The notes beneath the pieces were generated by a model, which worked only from the letters and a program-made list of their open reading frames with translations, was not told the origin of the DNA and searched no databases. From Thalassotalea sp. Sam97 (GTDB lineage: Bacteria; Pseudomonadota; Gammaproteobacteria; Enterobacterales; Alteromonadaceae): a stretch of DNA of 64,000 nt. Within the stretch, counting starts at the first letter, position 1. The number at the start of each line of letters is the position of its first letter. Shown one piece after another: positions 18,040 through 26,188 of the stretch. The position numbers and the translations under genes are program-made. The DNA is taken from positions 372,001-436,000 of the forward strand of contig NZ_CP166919.1 in NCBI RefSeq assembly GCF_041379765.1, read 5' to 3'.

Positions 18040-18768
18040 CTATAGCGTGAATTTCTCGCCTAAGTATACATCTCTGACTTGCTGATTTGCCAAGACCTGT
18101 TGGGCATTCCCTTCAGCAATGAGTTCACCATGACTGACGATGTATGCGTGTTCACAGACATCAAGCGTTTCACGAACGTTGTGATCGGTGATAAGTACGC
18201 CGATACCGCGATCTTTGAGGTGTAAAATAATTTTTTTAATATCGCCGACAGAAATAGGATCGACACCGGCAAATGGTTCGTCGAGCAAAATAAATTGTGG
18301 ATCAGCAGCTAATGCTCTGGCGATTTCAACGCGGCGGCGTTCACCACCAGATAAGCTCTGTCCGGTATTTTCAATGATATGGCCAATATTAAACTCTTCT
18401 ACTAACGAATCTAACTTTTCTTGACGTTGCACGGTATTTAAATCTTTACGGGTTTGCAAAATGGCCATAATGTTATCGTAAACGGACAGTTTACGAAAAA
18501 TCGACGCCTCTTGTGGCAGATAGCCTATACCATGTCTTGCCCGCTCATGCATTGGCGCTAAGGTTAAATCGGCCTCGTTCAAGGTGACGCTACCGGCATC
18601 ACTGGCAACCAAACCTACAATCATATAAAACGACGTTGTTTTTCCGGCGCCGTTTGGACCAAGCAAGCCTACGACTTGTCCAGCCTTAACTTTTAAGCTG
18701 ACATTCTTTACTACCTTGCGACCTTTATAGGCTTTAGCAAGGCTTTTTGCTTCCAATATTGCACTCAT
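18040..18768 (-). CDS. lptB: LPS export ABC transporter ATPase LptB
   Basis: Cytoplasmic ATPase of the LptB2FGC complex that extracts LPS from the inner membrane. The 242-residue protein shows Walker A GPNGAGKTT (about 35-43), Q-loop YLPQEASIFRKLSV, signature LSGGERRRVEIARALA, Walker B FILLDEPFAGVDP and the switch histidine in ITDHNVRETL. It is the last of the kds-lpt genes before rpoN. Confidence 0.97.
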   Translation of the reverse strand: MSAILEAKSLAKAYKGRKVVKNVSLKVKAGQVVGLLGPNGAGKTTSFYMIVGLVASDAGSVTLNEADLTLAPMHERARHGIGYLPQEASIFRKLSVYDNIMAILQTRKDLNTVQRQEKLDSLVEEFNIGHIIENTGQSLSGGERRRVEIARALAADPQFILLDEPFAGVDPISVGDIKKIILHLKDRGIGVLITDHNVRETLDVCEHAYIVSHGELIAEGNAQQVLANQQVRDVYLGEKFTL

Positions 18769-18802
18769 AATTATCTAGTTTTTGCCTTACCTATACACGA
18801 CC

Positions 18803-19339
18803 TTAGTTAGGTTGCTTTTCTTGCTCTATTTCATCTGGCTCAATGATGGTGGTGACGACGCCTTTACCATCAGTCGCGCCATCAGCGGTTAATGTTTCTG
18901 TGGCTAGGTTATAGGTAATGGTCTCGCCTTGAACCATGCTGCCCTCTTGGCTCACCTTGGCATTGCCACGAATAACAACGGTGCTGGTGGTTGGTGAATA
19001 GCTAATTTCGTTAGCTTGAAGTTCAATTTTGTCGCCATTTTCAAGTGTCTGGCTAAACTTGGCTGGTTTACCTTTGGCTAAATATTTTTTTTGTTGGGTG
19101 CCTTTGATATTACTCACTTGCACCAGATCCGCTTCAATAGCGAGAGAGCCTTGGCTGATTTTGACGCCTCCAATATAGCTGGCAATACGGTTTTTTAAAT
19201 CCGTTTCCTGCTTTTGAGCGACGATTTTAATCGGTTTTTTAAAGTCAGCTTTTTGTGCTGTACTTGCAAAACTCACAGTGCTAATTAGTGCCACAATCAG
19301 CAGTTTATGAGTCATTTTTGTTAAAGACTGTTTGTACAT
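18803..19339 (-). CDS. lptA: LPS transport periplasmic bridge protein LptA
   Basis: Periplasmic OstA-like protein that polymerises into the bridge carrying LPS to LptD. The product has a signal peptide (hydrophobic core KLLIVALISTVSFAS, cleavage near STAQ-K) and then a beta-jellyroll domain (SLAIEADLVQVSN, GDKIELQANEISYSPTTSTV). The ATG at 19339 has GAAAGAA just upstream and overlaps lptC by 35 bases; an ATG eight codons inside (19315) is the alternative and gives a shorter signal-peptide N region. Confidence 0.9.
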   Translation of the reverse strand: MYKQSLTKMTHKLLIVALISTVSFASTAQKADFKKPIKIVAQKQETDLKNRIASYIGGVKISQGSLAIEADLVQVSNIKGTQQKKYLAKGKPAKFSQTLENGDKIELQANEISYSPTTSTVVIRGNAKVSQEGSMVQGETITYNLATETLTADGATDGKGVVTTIIEPDEIEQEKQPN

Positions 19340-19871
19340 GTTCTTTCAATGTCAATTTGGTGGTGTTGATATCAACATGCAAACCTGAACCATGCATGGT
19401 AAATCCTTTACCTTTAAGGTAGATGGTTTGCTCTGAGGTGATGATGTTGCTAGTTAAATCGAGCTGCAGGTGTTCGCCAGCTACCTCTGATACATAAGCA
19501 TTTTTATCATCACTAACTAATCTTACTCTATCTTGCAGTATTAAGATATTGTCATTACCAAGAAAGCCCTTGTCAGCTGACAAAGTCCAGATTGCAGAGC
19601 CATCATCTGGGTAGATAGTATATGCTGGTGTCAGCAAATTCGCTTGCTTGCTTTGTTCAAAATAGGTCATTTGATCTGCGTAAATGGTATGTTTTAAGTT
19701 ACCGTCGCTGTCATACTGACTTGAACTAAGCTGTTCGGCAATAAATGCTGGTTCATCAACCGGATCAATGAGTGGTTCCGGCATTTGGCTTGATTGCTGG
19801 TATTGCAGATAACCATATATTGACAATGCCAATACAAATAGAGCGATTGATACGTAATGCAGTTTGCTCAT
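19305..19871 (-). CDS. lptC: LPS export protein LptC
   Basis: Bitopic inner-membrane protein passing LPS from LptBFG to LptA. One N-terminal membrane helix (about residues 5-22) is followed by a periplasmic jellyroll with DGNLKHTIYADQMTYFEQSK and MHGSGLHVD. Length 188 matches the family. The start overlaps the kdsC stop by four bases, and the 3' end overlaps lptA. Confidence 0.93.
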   Translation of the reverse strand: MSKLHYVSIALFVLALSIYGYLQYQQSSQMPEPLIDPVDEPAFIAEQLSSSQYDSDGNLKHTIYADQMTYFEQSKQANLLTPAYTIYPDDGSAIWTLSADKGFLGNDNILILQDRVRLVSDDKNAYVSEVAGEHLQLDLTSNIITSEQTIYLKGKGFTMHGSGLHVDINTTKLTLKEHVQTVFNKNDS

Positions 19872-20434
19872 ACGCTACTGCCTGTTGCCAGATGAAGAGT
19901 GTTTTGGGCTTGCATAATTAAATCACATAGCTCGCGCACAGCACCTTTGCCACCACCTAAAGTGGTGATGTGATCGGCACTTTGTTTTACCAATGGGTGC
20001 GCATCTTGCACTGCAACCCCTAAGCCGACTTGTTCAATACATGGTAAATCAGGTACATCATCACCTATGTAGGCTACATGCTCTAGTGCGATACCTTGTT
20101 GCTGGCAAATAGCTTGAAGGTGTGGCATTTTGTCTTCTTTACCTTGCAAAATAAATTTGACGTTGAGCGCTCGCATACGTGCTTCAACAATATTCGATTG
20201 ACGACCGGTAATTACCGCGACATCGACACCATGACTGCCTACTGCCTTAATACCAAAACCATCTTTGGTATTAAAAGCTTTTAATTCTTCACCGTCATTA
20301 CCTAAGTATATGTAGCCATCAGAAAAAACACCGTCGATATCACAAACTAGTAAGCGAATATTCTTTGCACGATTAAAAACCTCTGTAGTAACAGGGCCAT
20401 ATAAAGTTGCAGTAACTTGCGTTTCTAATGACAT
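19868..20434 (-). CDS. kdsC: KDO 8-phosphate phosphatase KdsC
   Basis: HAD-superfamily phosphatase producing free KDO for lipid A-core synthesis. The catalytic DxD motif is in LLVCDIDGVFSDGYIY near residues 30-45, with AVITGR and YIGDDVPDLPC as the later HAD motifs. It lies 3 bases after kdsD and overlaps lptC by four bases. Confidence 0.96.
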   Translation of the reverse strand: MSLETQVTATLYGPVTTEVFNRAKNIRLLVCDIDGVFSDGYIYLGNDGEELKAFNTKDGFGIKAVGSHGVDVAVITGRQSNIVEARMRALNVKFILQGKEDKMPHLQAICQQQGIALEHVAYIGDDVPDLPCIEQVGLGVAVQDAHPLVKQSADHITTLGGGKGAVRELCDLIMQAQNTLHLATGSSV

Positions 20435-20437
20435 AAT

Positions 20438-21427
20438 CTAGAGAACTCCTGCTTTTAAAATGTCATGCATATTCATGGCACCGATTGGTTGTTGGTTATC
20501 ATCGACAATGATCAGGCCATTAATACTTTTATCTTCCATTAATTTTAACGCTTCAGCCGCTAGCATCTCGGCCTTGGCAACGATAGGTGAATGGGTCATT
20601 ACGTTAACGATACTATCTTTATGAAAATCAATTTCTTCATCTAAAATACGACGCAAATCGCCATCGGTAAACAAACCAATTAATTGATTATTGTCATCAA
20701 CAATACACGTCATTCCTAAGCCCTTCTGTGTCATTTCGACAAGAGCTTCTTTAATAAGTGCCCGTTGATTGACGACAGGAACACGTTCGCCGATATGCAT
20801 GATGTCGGCAAGTCGCAACAAGAGACGCTTGCCTAAGCTGCCACCAGGGTGTGATAAGGCAAAATCATCTGCGGTAAAACCACGAGCGTTGAGCAAGGCT
20901 ACCGCCAATGCATCGCCCATTACCAGTGTTGCGGTAGTACTTGATGTTGGCGCTAAACCTAAAGGGCATGCTTCTTGTGGCACTTTAATACAAATATGTA
21001 CATCAGCCAGTTTAGCGAGGGTTGAGTTTTCGTTACCTGACATTGCCACCATAGTGGCACCGATACGCTTGATAACCGGCATAATAGCCAATACTTCGTT
21101 GGTTTCGCCTGAATTTGAAATGGCTAATACCACATCTTGACTGGTTACCATGCCTAAGTCGCCATGACTTGCTTCACCTGGGTGAACGAAAAATGCTGGT
21201 GTTCCTGTACTTGCAAAGGTCGCCGCAATTTTACCGCCAACATGGCCAGACTTACCCATACCTATGACAATAACTCGTCCTAAGCATTCAAACATTAATT
21301 GGCATGCCTTAGCAAAATTGTCGTCAACGTATTGTGTTAGGTTGTCTACCGCTTGCTTTTCAATATTGATTACACTGCGGCCATGTTGTTTGAATTGTTC
21401 TGCGTTAGGCATAAGACTCTCTGACAT
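20438..21427 (-). CDS. kdsD: D-arabinose 5-phosphate isomerase KdsD
   Basis: Converts ribulose 5-phosphate to arabinose 5-phosphate, the first step towards KDO. A SIS domain at about 40-175 (GMGKSGHVGGKIAATFASTG, AISNSGETNEV) is followed by two CBS domains at about 210-325 (MHIGERVPVV, GLFTDGDLRR). The 329-residue length and context with kdsC and lptCAB identify it as KdsD rather than a stand-alone sugar isomerase. Confidence 0.96.
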   Translation of the reverse strand: MSESLMPNAEQFKQHGRSVINIEKQAVDNLTQYVDDNFAKACQLMFECLGRVIVIGMGKSGHVGGKIAATFASTGTPAFFVHPGEASHGDLGMVTSQDVVLAISNSGETNEVLAIMPVIKRIGATMVAMSGNENSTLAKLADVHICIKVPQEACPLGLAPTSSTTATLVMGDALAVALLNARGFTADDFALSHPGGSLGKRLLLRLADIMHIGERVPVVNQRALIKEALVEMTQKGLGMTCIVDDNNQLIGLFTDGDLRRILDEEIDFHKDSIVNVMTHSPIVAKAEMLAAEALKLMEDKSINGLIIVDDNQQPIGAMNMHDILKAGVL

Positions 21428-21444
21428 AAGGCATTCTTATAGGA

Positions 21445-22413
21445 TTAACTAAAAATCAGGTATTGGTATACGAAAAAGCTAAGCAATATTACAGCGCCTT
21501 TGGCTCGGGTTATACGAAAACGGCCACTGCGGCTTAGGCAAATAAAAAATAACATGATGGTAACGGCGAGCATATATGGTACATCGCGACTCGCTACCTC
21601 ACTATCAACGATGCCTGGTGCAATAATGCCAGGCAGTGCCAGTACCGCAAGAATATTAAAGATATTAGAGCCAATGATATTACCAAGCGCTAAATCATCC
21701 TCTTTTTTAATGATACTGACAATACTTGCGGCAAGCTCTGGCAAGCTGGTGCCGATAGCAATAATGGTCAGGCCAATAACGAGATCACTAATCCCCATCG
21801 CTTTAGCAATCATAGTGGCAGAATCAACCAAATAATTGGCACTTAGCGGTAGTAAAATAATGCCGAAAATAAGCCAACCTAAGGCGACTGGTGTCGCTAC
21901 CCCCGCAGGGATATCGGATTCGGCTTCGATAAGCATAGGGTCTTGGATACTATTGTCTCGAGATTGCTTTAAACTGATCAATAATAGGCTGACGATGAAA
22001 ACAACAAAGCCTGCCAACAATAACCAGCCTTCAACAGCGGTAAAGTTAAGGTCAAACAGCATAAAACTGGCAATAAAAGTGATCAGTAATAAAATGGGCA
22101 TTTCGCGCTTTAGGGTCGATGATGACACTAATAGCGGTTTACAAAGAGCGGTAAAACCAAGTACTAAGGCAATATTAGTAATGTTAGAACCAATAGCATT
22201 ACCAATGGCGGTATTTGGTGCGCCATGCAAGGCTGCGGTTGCGGCAACCACCATTTCGGGTGCCGAAGAGCCCATAGCGACGATAGTTAAACCAATGATC
22301 ATTGGGGCGATACCGAAATTACGCGCAATGGCTGCCGAGCCATAAACAAACTTGTCAGCGCTATAAACTAAGGCGGCTAAAGAAAAAATTAATATCGCGA
22401 TTTGGATCAGCAT
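21445..22413 (-). CDS. yrbG: Calcium/sodium antiporter YrbG
   Basis: Inner-membrane cation exchanger of the CaCA family. The 322-residue product has two inverted halves, each with an alpha repeat: GLTIVAMGSSAPEMVVA (about 42-58) and GLTIIAIGTSLPELAAS (about 213-229), the ion-binding motifs of the family, among about ten membrane helices. It heads the kds-lpt-rpoN gene series as in E. coli. Confidence 0.94.
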   Translation of the reverse strand: MLIQIAILIFSLAALVYSADKFVYGSAAIARNFGIAPMIIGLTIVAMGSSAPEMVVAATAALHGAPNTAIGNAIGSNITNIALVLGFTALCKPLLVSSSTLKREMPILLLITFIASFMLFDLNFTAVEGWLLLAGFVVFIVSLLLISLKQSRDNSIQDPMLIEAESDIPAGVATPVALGWLIFGIILLPLSANYLVDSATMIAKAMGISDLVIGLTIIAIGTSLPELAASIVSIIKKEDDLALGNIIGSNIFNILAVLALPGIIAPGIVDSEVASRDVPYMLAVTIMLFFICLSRSGRFRITRAKGAVILLSFFVYQYLIFS

Positions 22414-22856
22414 GGTACTCCGTTTATGTTAGGTTTTTGATACTTCTCTAGGGCAAATTGTCGTATTTATTGCACTGAATGAAAAGTAAAAATAAAGAAT
22501 TCCTTAAAAATTTAGCATTTTGTCGTCGTTAACTATATTTCTGCGGCATCAAAATGGATTTTTTACGCTGTTTTAACGAATAACCAACCAATAACGTCTA
22601 AAATAATCCATTAGTTCATCAGTTTTATGTGATTTCTTGTAATCCGAAGAATCACAATGACTTGTTATCTAAGTTTTTTATTGCATAGCGGTAAGTGAAT
22701 TAATTGATAACAGACGGTAATGATAAATGAGCGGTATTTGTACAAAGAATCACAACAATAGCCCCTAAAAAATCACTGCAGCGATACAGGGCGTTGCTAA
22801 ATGGTCTGGCATCTAGATTTTAAAGGTTAAGGGTTAAAGGTAAAAGGTATACATAA
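22414..22856. promoter_or_regulatory. Divergent intergenic region between yrbG and the first Tsx-like gene
   Basis: This 443-base AT-rich stretch has no gene. It should hold the promoters of both flanking genes. Visible elements: GCAAATTGTCGTATTTATTG at 22453-22472, repeated exactly at 23743-23762 before the second channel gene; a near-palindrome TGTGATTTCTT (22629-22639) with AAGAATCACA (22647-22656); a repeat of AAGAATCACAA at 22745-22755; and a block around TTGATAACAG (22704) and ACAATAGCC (22755-22763) shared with the second gene's upstream region. Just before the start codon there are several AAAGGT-like purine repeats (22822-22851), one of which serves as ribosome binding site. Confidence 0.5.
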
Positions 22857-23666
22857 ATGCGTAAATTAGTTTTTGTATTAGCCGCTGGTGCTGCAATGTC
22901 TGCAGTTCCTGCTCAAGCAGAGTACTTATATGGTTTTGGTAGTTTCTCGGTGAACTACTTAGACTGGACTGAAAAAACGGAAGATCGTACTAACCCAGAT
23001 ATTGGCGGCTTTGGTGGTCAAAAAGAAGACTTTGTCTATCTAGAAGTTGAAGGTGGTGCAGGTTTTAGTTGGGGCGATTTATACGGTTTCGTCGACATTG
23101 AAAATCCAACACGTAGCCGTAACTATGGTCAGTTTTCTGAAGATGGTTTTGATACGAGTGGCTTTCGTATCGCAGCAAAAGGTTCTGCCGCGGTCAACAT
23201 CGGCAAGTCGAGCTGGAACTACTACGCACACGTGTATTCATTTACCGAAGCGGCAAGTGGCTTCTATGACCAAAACCTTGTGCTAGGTATAAGCTATGAC
23301 TTATTCACTGACTTTGGTTTATGGCTTAAGCCATTCGTTGGTGCGCACATTGAACATCAAACGTTCGCGGGCTCTGGCTTCAACGGCTTCATGGCGGGTT
23401 GGGTACTTGGTTACGACTTTACCATGGCTGAGCAAAAATTTGCGCTAACACAATGGCATGAAACTGAATTTGCTCGTAAAGATCAATTCCGCAGTAACGG
23501 TACTGTTTATACTTTGAACTCAGTCGGCCAAAACGGTGCGGTATCTTTATGGTGGCATGCAACGCCTAAGATGACTTTCGGTGTGCAATATCGCTATGCT
23601 GATCACAAATTAGGTACCGCAGCGTACCACGATGCGGCAATCGTTACCGCAAAATACAACTTCTAA
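22857..23666 (+). CDS. Tsx/OmpK-like outer-membrane channel, first tandem copy
   Basis: Predicted 12-stranded outer-membrane beta-barrel of the nucleoside-specific channel (Tsx/OmpK) family. The 269-residue product has a signal peptide of about 21 residues (cleavage VPAQA-E), alternating hydrophobic strands, many aromatic residues and a C-terminal phenylalanine (AKYNF) typical of Bam substrates. Substrate is unknown: Tsx takes nucleosides, and Vibrio OmpK is best known as a phage receptor. It is closely similar to the next gene; most differences fall in the segment around residues 82-98, probably a surface loop. Its own terminator follows, so it appears to be monocistronic. Confidence 0.85.
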   Translation: MRKLVFVLAAGAAMSAVPAQAEYLYGFGSFSVNYLDWTEKTEDRTNPDIGGFGGQKEDFVYLEVEGGAGFSWGDLYGFVDIENPTRSRNYGQFSEDGFDTSGFRIAAKGSAAVNIGKSSWNYYAHVYSFTEAASGFYDQNLVLGISYDLFTDFGLWLKPFVGAHIEHQTFAGSGFNGFMAGWVLGYDFTMAEQKFALTQWHETEFARKDQFRSNGTVYTLNSVGQNGAVSLWWHATPKMTFGVQYRYADHKLGTAAYHDAAIVTAKYNF

Positions 23667-23679
23667 TTTTCAGTTGTAA

Positions 23680-23709
23680 ACAAAAAAGGCGCTTCGGCGC
23701 CTTTTTTGT
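23680..23709 (+). terminator. Rho-independent terminator after the first Tsx-like gene
   Basis: Stem AAAAAAGGCGC / GCGCCTTTTTT with a TTCG loop. The same hairpin sequence recurs after the second channel gene. Confidence 0.92.
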
Positions 23710-24218
23710 ATGCGTATGATTTAATCAATTTTTTTGCGCTAGGCAAATTGTCGTATTTATTGATGGCAATGAAAGGGCAAATAGGTAAATCACCTACAAT
23801 TAGCTGATAATCTGCGAAAATCAGCGCATATATTTCCCATACCACGTCGTGGTGACTTTCTTCGCGAAAAAAAATGTGCAGAGGCGACCCGCGATTTTTC
23901 GCTGGCTGTAGCGCCTAACTGTAACGTAAGGAATAAGATTACATTGATAAATCACCGTATTTTTGCAGAAAACATCTGAGGTGAGAGATTAGGTTCCCAC
24001 ATTTTTGTTAAATTATGTAACTGAAAAAAATATCAATTGCTTGTAATTTATATGTTTTTTTTGAAACCACTGGGAGGTTAATCAGTTGATAACAGCTGGT
24101 TACGATAAATGTGCAGAATTTGAACGGATAATCGCTACAATAGCCGCCGAAAAGCCCACTAGTAGCTATACAAGGCGCTGCTTGAGGGATGATATCTACA
24201 CATTACAGGTATATTACA
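23710..24218. promoter_or_regulatory. Intergenic region before the second Tsx-like gene
   Basis: A 509-base non-coding stretch. It shares with the first gene's upstream region the 20-mer at 23743-23762, TTGATAACAG (24086-24095) and ACAATAGCC (24137-24145), but the middle is unrelated. The middle contains a palindrome ACCACGTCGTGGT (23841-23853) and a dense set of inverted repeats at about 23866-23916 (CGCGAAAAAA with TTTTTCGC, and AGGCGACCC with GTAGCGCCT). No open frame with a ribosome binding site is apparent; a promoter for the downstream gene must lie here. Confidence 0.45.
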
Positions 24219-25022
24219 ATGCGTAAATTAGCTCTTGTATTAGCAGCAGGCGCTGCAATGTCAGCGGTTCCTGCTCAAGCAGAATACTTATATGGTTTTG
24301 GTAGTTTCTCTGTTAACTACTTAGACTGGACTGCAAAAACTGAAGACCGTACCAACCTAGAAGGTTTTGGTGGCGCTAAAGAAGACTTCTTATTTTTAGA
24401 AGTTGAAGGTGGCGCTGGTTTTAGCTGGGGTGATGTATATGGTTTTATCGACCTAGAAAATCCTGCTAATGTGAGCAGCAAAGGCTCAGATTACGAAGAA
24501 AAAGGTGGCACAGGTGGTTTCCGTATCGCAGCGAAAGGCTCTGTAGCAGTAAACATGGGTGAGTCAAACTGGAACTACTACGGTCACGTTTACTCATTCA
24601 CTGAAGCTTCTGGCGGTTTTTACGATCAAAACGTAGTGCTAGGTGTAAGCTATGACTTATTCACTGACTTTGGTTTATGGGTTAAGCCATTCGTTGGTGC
24701 ACACATTGAAAACCAAACCTTCGCTGGTTCTGGTTTCAACGGCTACATGGCGGGTTGGGTATTAGGCTATGATTTTATGGTAGGCGATCAAAAGTTTGCT
24801 GTAACACAATGGCACGAAACTGAATTTGGTCGTAAGGATCAATTCCGTAGTAACGGTACCGAACACACTTTGAACTCAGTAGGTCAAAACGGTGCTGTAT
24901 CTTTATGGTGGCATGCAACGCCTAAAGTGACTTTAGGTGCACAATACCGTTACGCTGATCACAAGTTAGGTACGGCAGCATACCACGATGCGGTAATCTT
25001 AACCGCTAAGTACAACTTCTAA
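24219..25022 (+). CDS. Tsx/OmpK-like outer-membrane channel, second tandem copy
   Basis: Paralogue of the preceding gene with the same architecture: a 21-residue signal peptide nearly identical to the first (MRKLALVLAAGAAMSAVPAQA), a Tsx/OmpK-type barrel and terminal AKYNF. The ATG at 24219 was chosen because it aligns exactly with the start of the first copy; an ATG ten codons upstream has no counterpart there. The two proteins match over most of their length but differ by a three-residue deletion near residue 46 and heavily around residues 80-97. Substrate unknown. Confidence 0.85.
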   Translation: MRKLALVLAAGAAMSAVPAQAEYLYGFGSFSVNYLDWTAKTEDRTNLEGFGGAKEDFLFLEVEGGAGFSWGDVYGFIDLENPANVSSKGSDYEEKGGTGGFRIAAKGSVAVNMGESNWNYYGHVYSFTEASGGFYDQNVVLGVSYDLFTDFGLWVKPFVGAHIENQTFAGSGFNGYMAGWVLGYDFMVGDQKFAVTQWHETEFGRKDQFRSNGTEHTLNSVGQNGAVSLWWHATPKVTLGAQYRYADHKLGTAAYHDAVILTAKYNF

Positions 25023-25037
25023 TTGTTGATTGTGAAT

Positions 25038-25067
25038 TGGAAAAGGCGCTTCGGCGCCTTTTTTGTT
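25038..25067 (+). terminator. Rho-independent terminator after the second Tsx-like gene
   Basis: Stem AAAAGGCGC / GCGCCTTTTTT with a TTCG loop, matching the terminator of the first copy. Confidence 0.92.
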
Positions 25068-25388
25068 ATCAGCTTGACGATGAATTTTTATAGGAAGATA
25101 TGAACTAACCAAGTTTATTGTCGTCGTAGGCTATAATTTGTGAGCTTGAGTTGGTGTTTTAACGTAGGGTATGACGATAACATCACTGTTGCTAAATGTT
25201 TATTGAACGGCATTATTAGTTTTGCATTTTGCTAAAGCAATAATACCCAGTTTAAACGCGTATTCTATAAATTAGGATATGGCGAGCGATAAATTATAAT
25301 ATATTAACAATTACTTACTAATTTATAATGCAGATTAGTAGTAGCTCAGGTAGAATTACCTCCTTAAAAAAGTTGTCAATAAATACGC
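25068..25388 (+). promoter_or_regulatory. Upstream region of the mla operon
   Basis: A 321-base AT-rich stretch without a gene. No clear Shine-Dalgarno sequence precedes the mlaF ATG. Instead the leader contains ACCTCCTTA at 25358-25366, identical to the 3' tail of 16S rRNA, and AGGTA/TACCT (about 25349-25362) can fold over it. Promoter elements are not obvious; TAGAAT at 25351 could be a -10 box but lacks a matching -35. Confidence 0.35.
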
Positions 25389-26183
25389 ATGGAAAATCTG
25401 GTAGAGATTAAAAATTTAAGCTTTTTCAGGGAAGAACGCTGTATCTATAACGATATCAGCCTCAACATTCCTAAAGGCAAAGTGACGGCAATAATGGGAC
25501 CTAGTGGTATCGGTAAAACGACGCTATTACGCCTTATTGGTGGTCAATTAAAGCCACAGCAGGGCGAGATTCGTTTTGCTGGTGAAAATATTCCAGCCTT
25601 GAATAGACAAAAACTGTATCAGCTACGTAAAAGGATCAGTATGCTGTTTCAGTCGGGTGCCTTATTTACTGATATGTCAGTGTTTGACAACGTCGCATTC
25701 CCTATTCGTGAGCATAGCCAGCTACCTGAAGATATCATCGAAAAGATGGTGATGATGAAGCTTGAGGCGGTTGGTTTACGTGGCGCCATGCATCTGCATC
25801 CAAATGAATTGTCGGGAGGTATGGCTCGACGAGCAGCTTTAGCGCGAGCGATTGCCCTCGATCCTGAACTGATCCTTTATGATGAGCCATTTGCAGGCCA
25901 AGATCCTATTTCTATGGGGGTTATTGTTCGCTTAATTCGTGATTTGAATGATGCCTTAGGTTTAACCTCTGTGGTCGTTTCTCATGATGTACCAGAAGTC
26001 ATGAGTATTGCTGATTACATCTATATTATCGCAGAGCAACGAATTATTGGTGAGGGCACGCCAGAGCAAATCAGACAACAAGACTCAGAGCTTGTTAAAC
26101 AATTTATTTTAGGTGAAGCGGACGGACCTGTGCCGTTTCATTACCCTGCGGTTCCTTTTAAGCAGCAGTTACTCGGGGAATAA
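25389..26183 (+). CDS. mlaF: Phospholipid ABC transporter ATP-binding protein MlaF
   Basis: Cytoplasmic ATPase of the MlaFEDB complex that moves phospholipids between inner and outer membrane to keep outer-leaflet asymmetry. Walker A GPSGIGKTT (about 37-45), signature LSGGMARRAALARAIA, Walker B LILYDEPFAGQDP and switch histidine VVSHDVPEV are all present. The C terminus GPVPFHYPAVPFK matches the MlaF tail that contacts MlaB and the neighbouring ATPase. It is the first gene of mlaFEDCB-ibaG-murA. Confidence 0.97.
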   Translation: MENLVEIKNLSFFREERCIYNDISLNIPKGKVTAIMGPSGIGKTTLLRLIGGQLKPQQGEIRFAGENIPALNRQKLYQLRKRISMLFQSGALFTDMSVFDNVAFPIREHSQLPEDIIEKMVMMKLEAVGLRGAMHLHPNELSGGMARRAALARAIALDPELILYDEPFAGQDPISMGVIVRLIRDLNDALGLTSVVVSHDVPEVMSIADYIYIIAEQRIIGEGTPEQIRQQDSELVKQFILGEADGPVPFHYPAVPFKQQLLGE

Positions 26184-26188
26184 TAGTC

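Larger units (their letters stand above)
22453..25067 (+). repeat. Tandem duplication of a promoter-gene-terminator module (about 1.3 kb unit)
   Basis: Two units, roughly 22453-23709 and 23743-25067, carry the same order of elements: a shared 20-mer, conserved promoter-proximal blocks, the channel gene and the GGCGC-TTCG-GCGCC terminator. Conservation is high in coding sequence and terminator and patchy upstream. This indicates an old tandem duplication whose control regions have since diverged. Confidence 0.8.

Noticed and set aside
21500..22345. Plus-strand open frames opposite yrbG (111 and 169 residues)
   Set aside because: They are antisense to a well-supported antiporter gene; their composition reflects complementary codons of membrane helices.
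25358..25366. Perfect TAAGGAGGT on the minus strand as a ribosome binding site of a hidden gene
   Set aside because: No ATG, GTG or TTG follows within a usable distance and no open frame continues from it.
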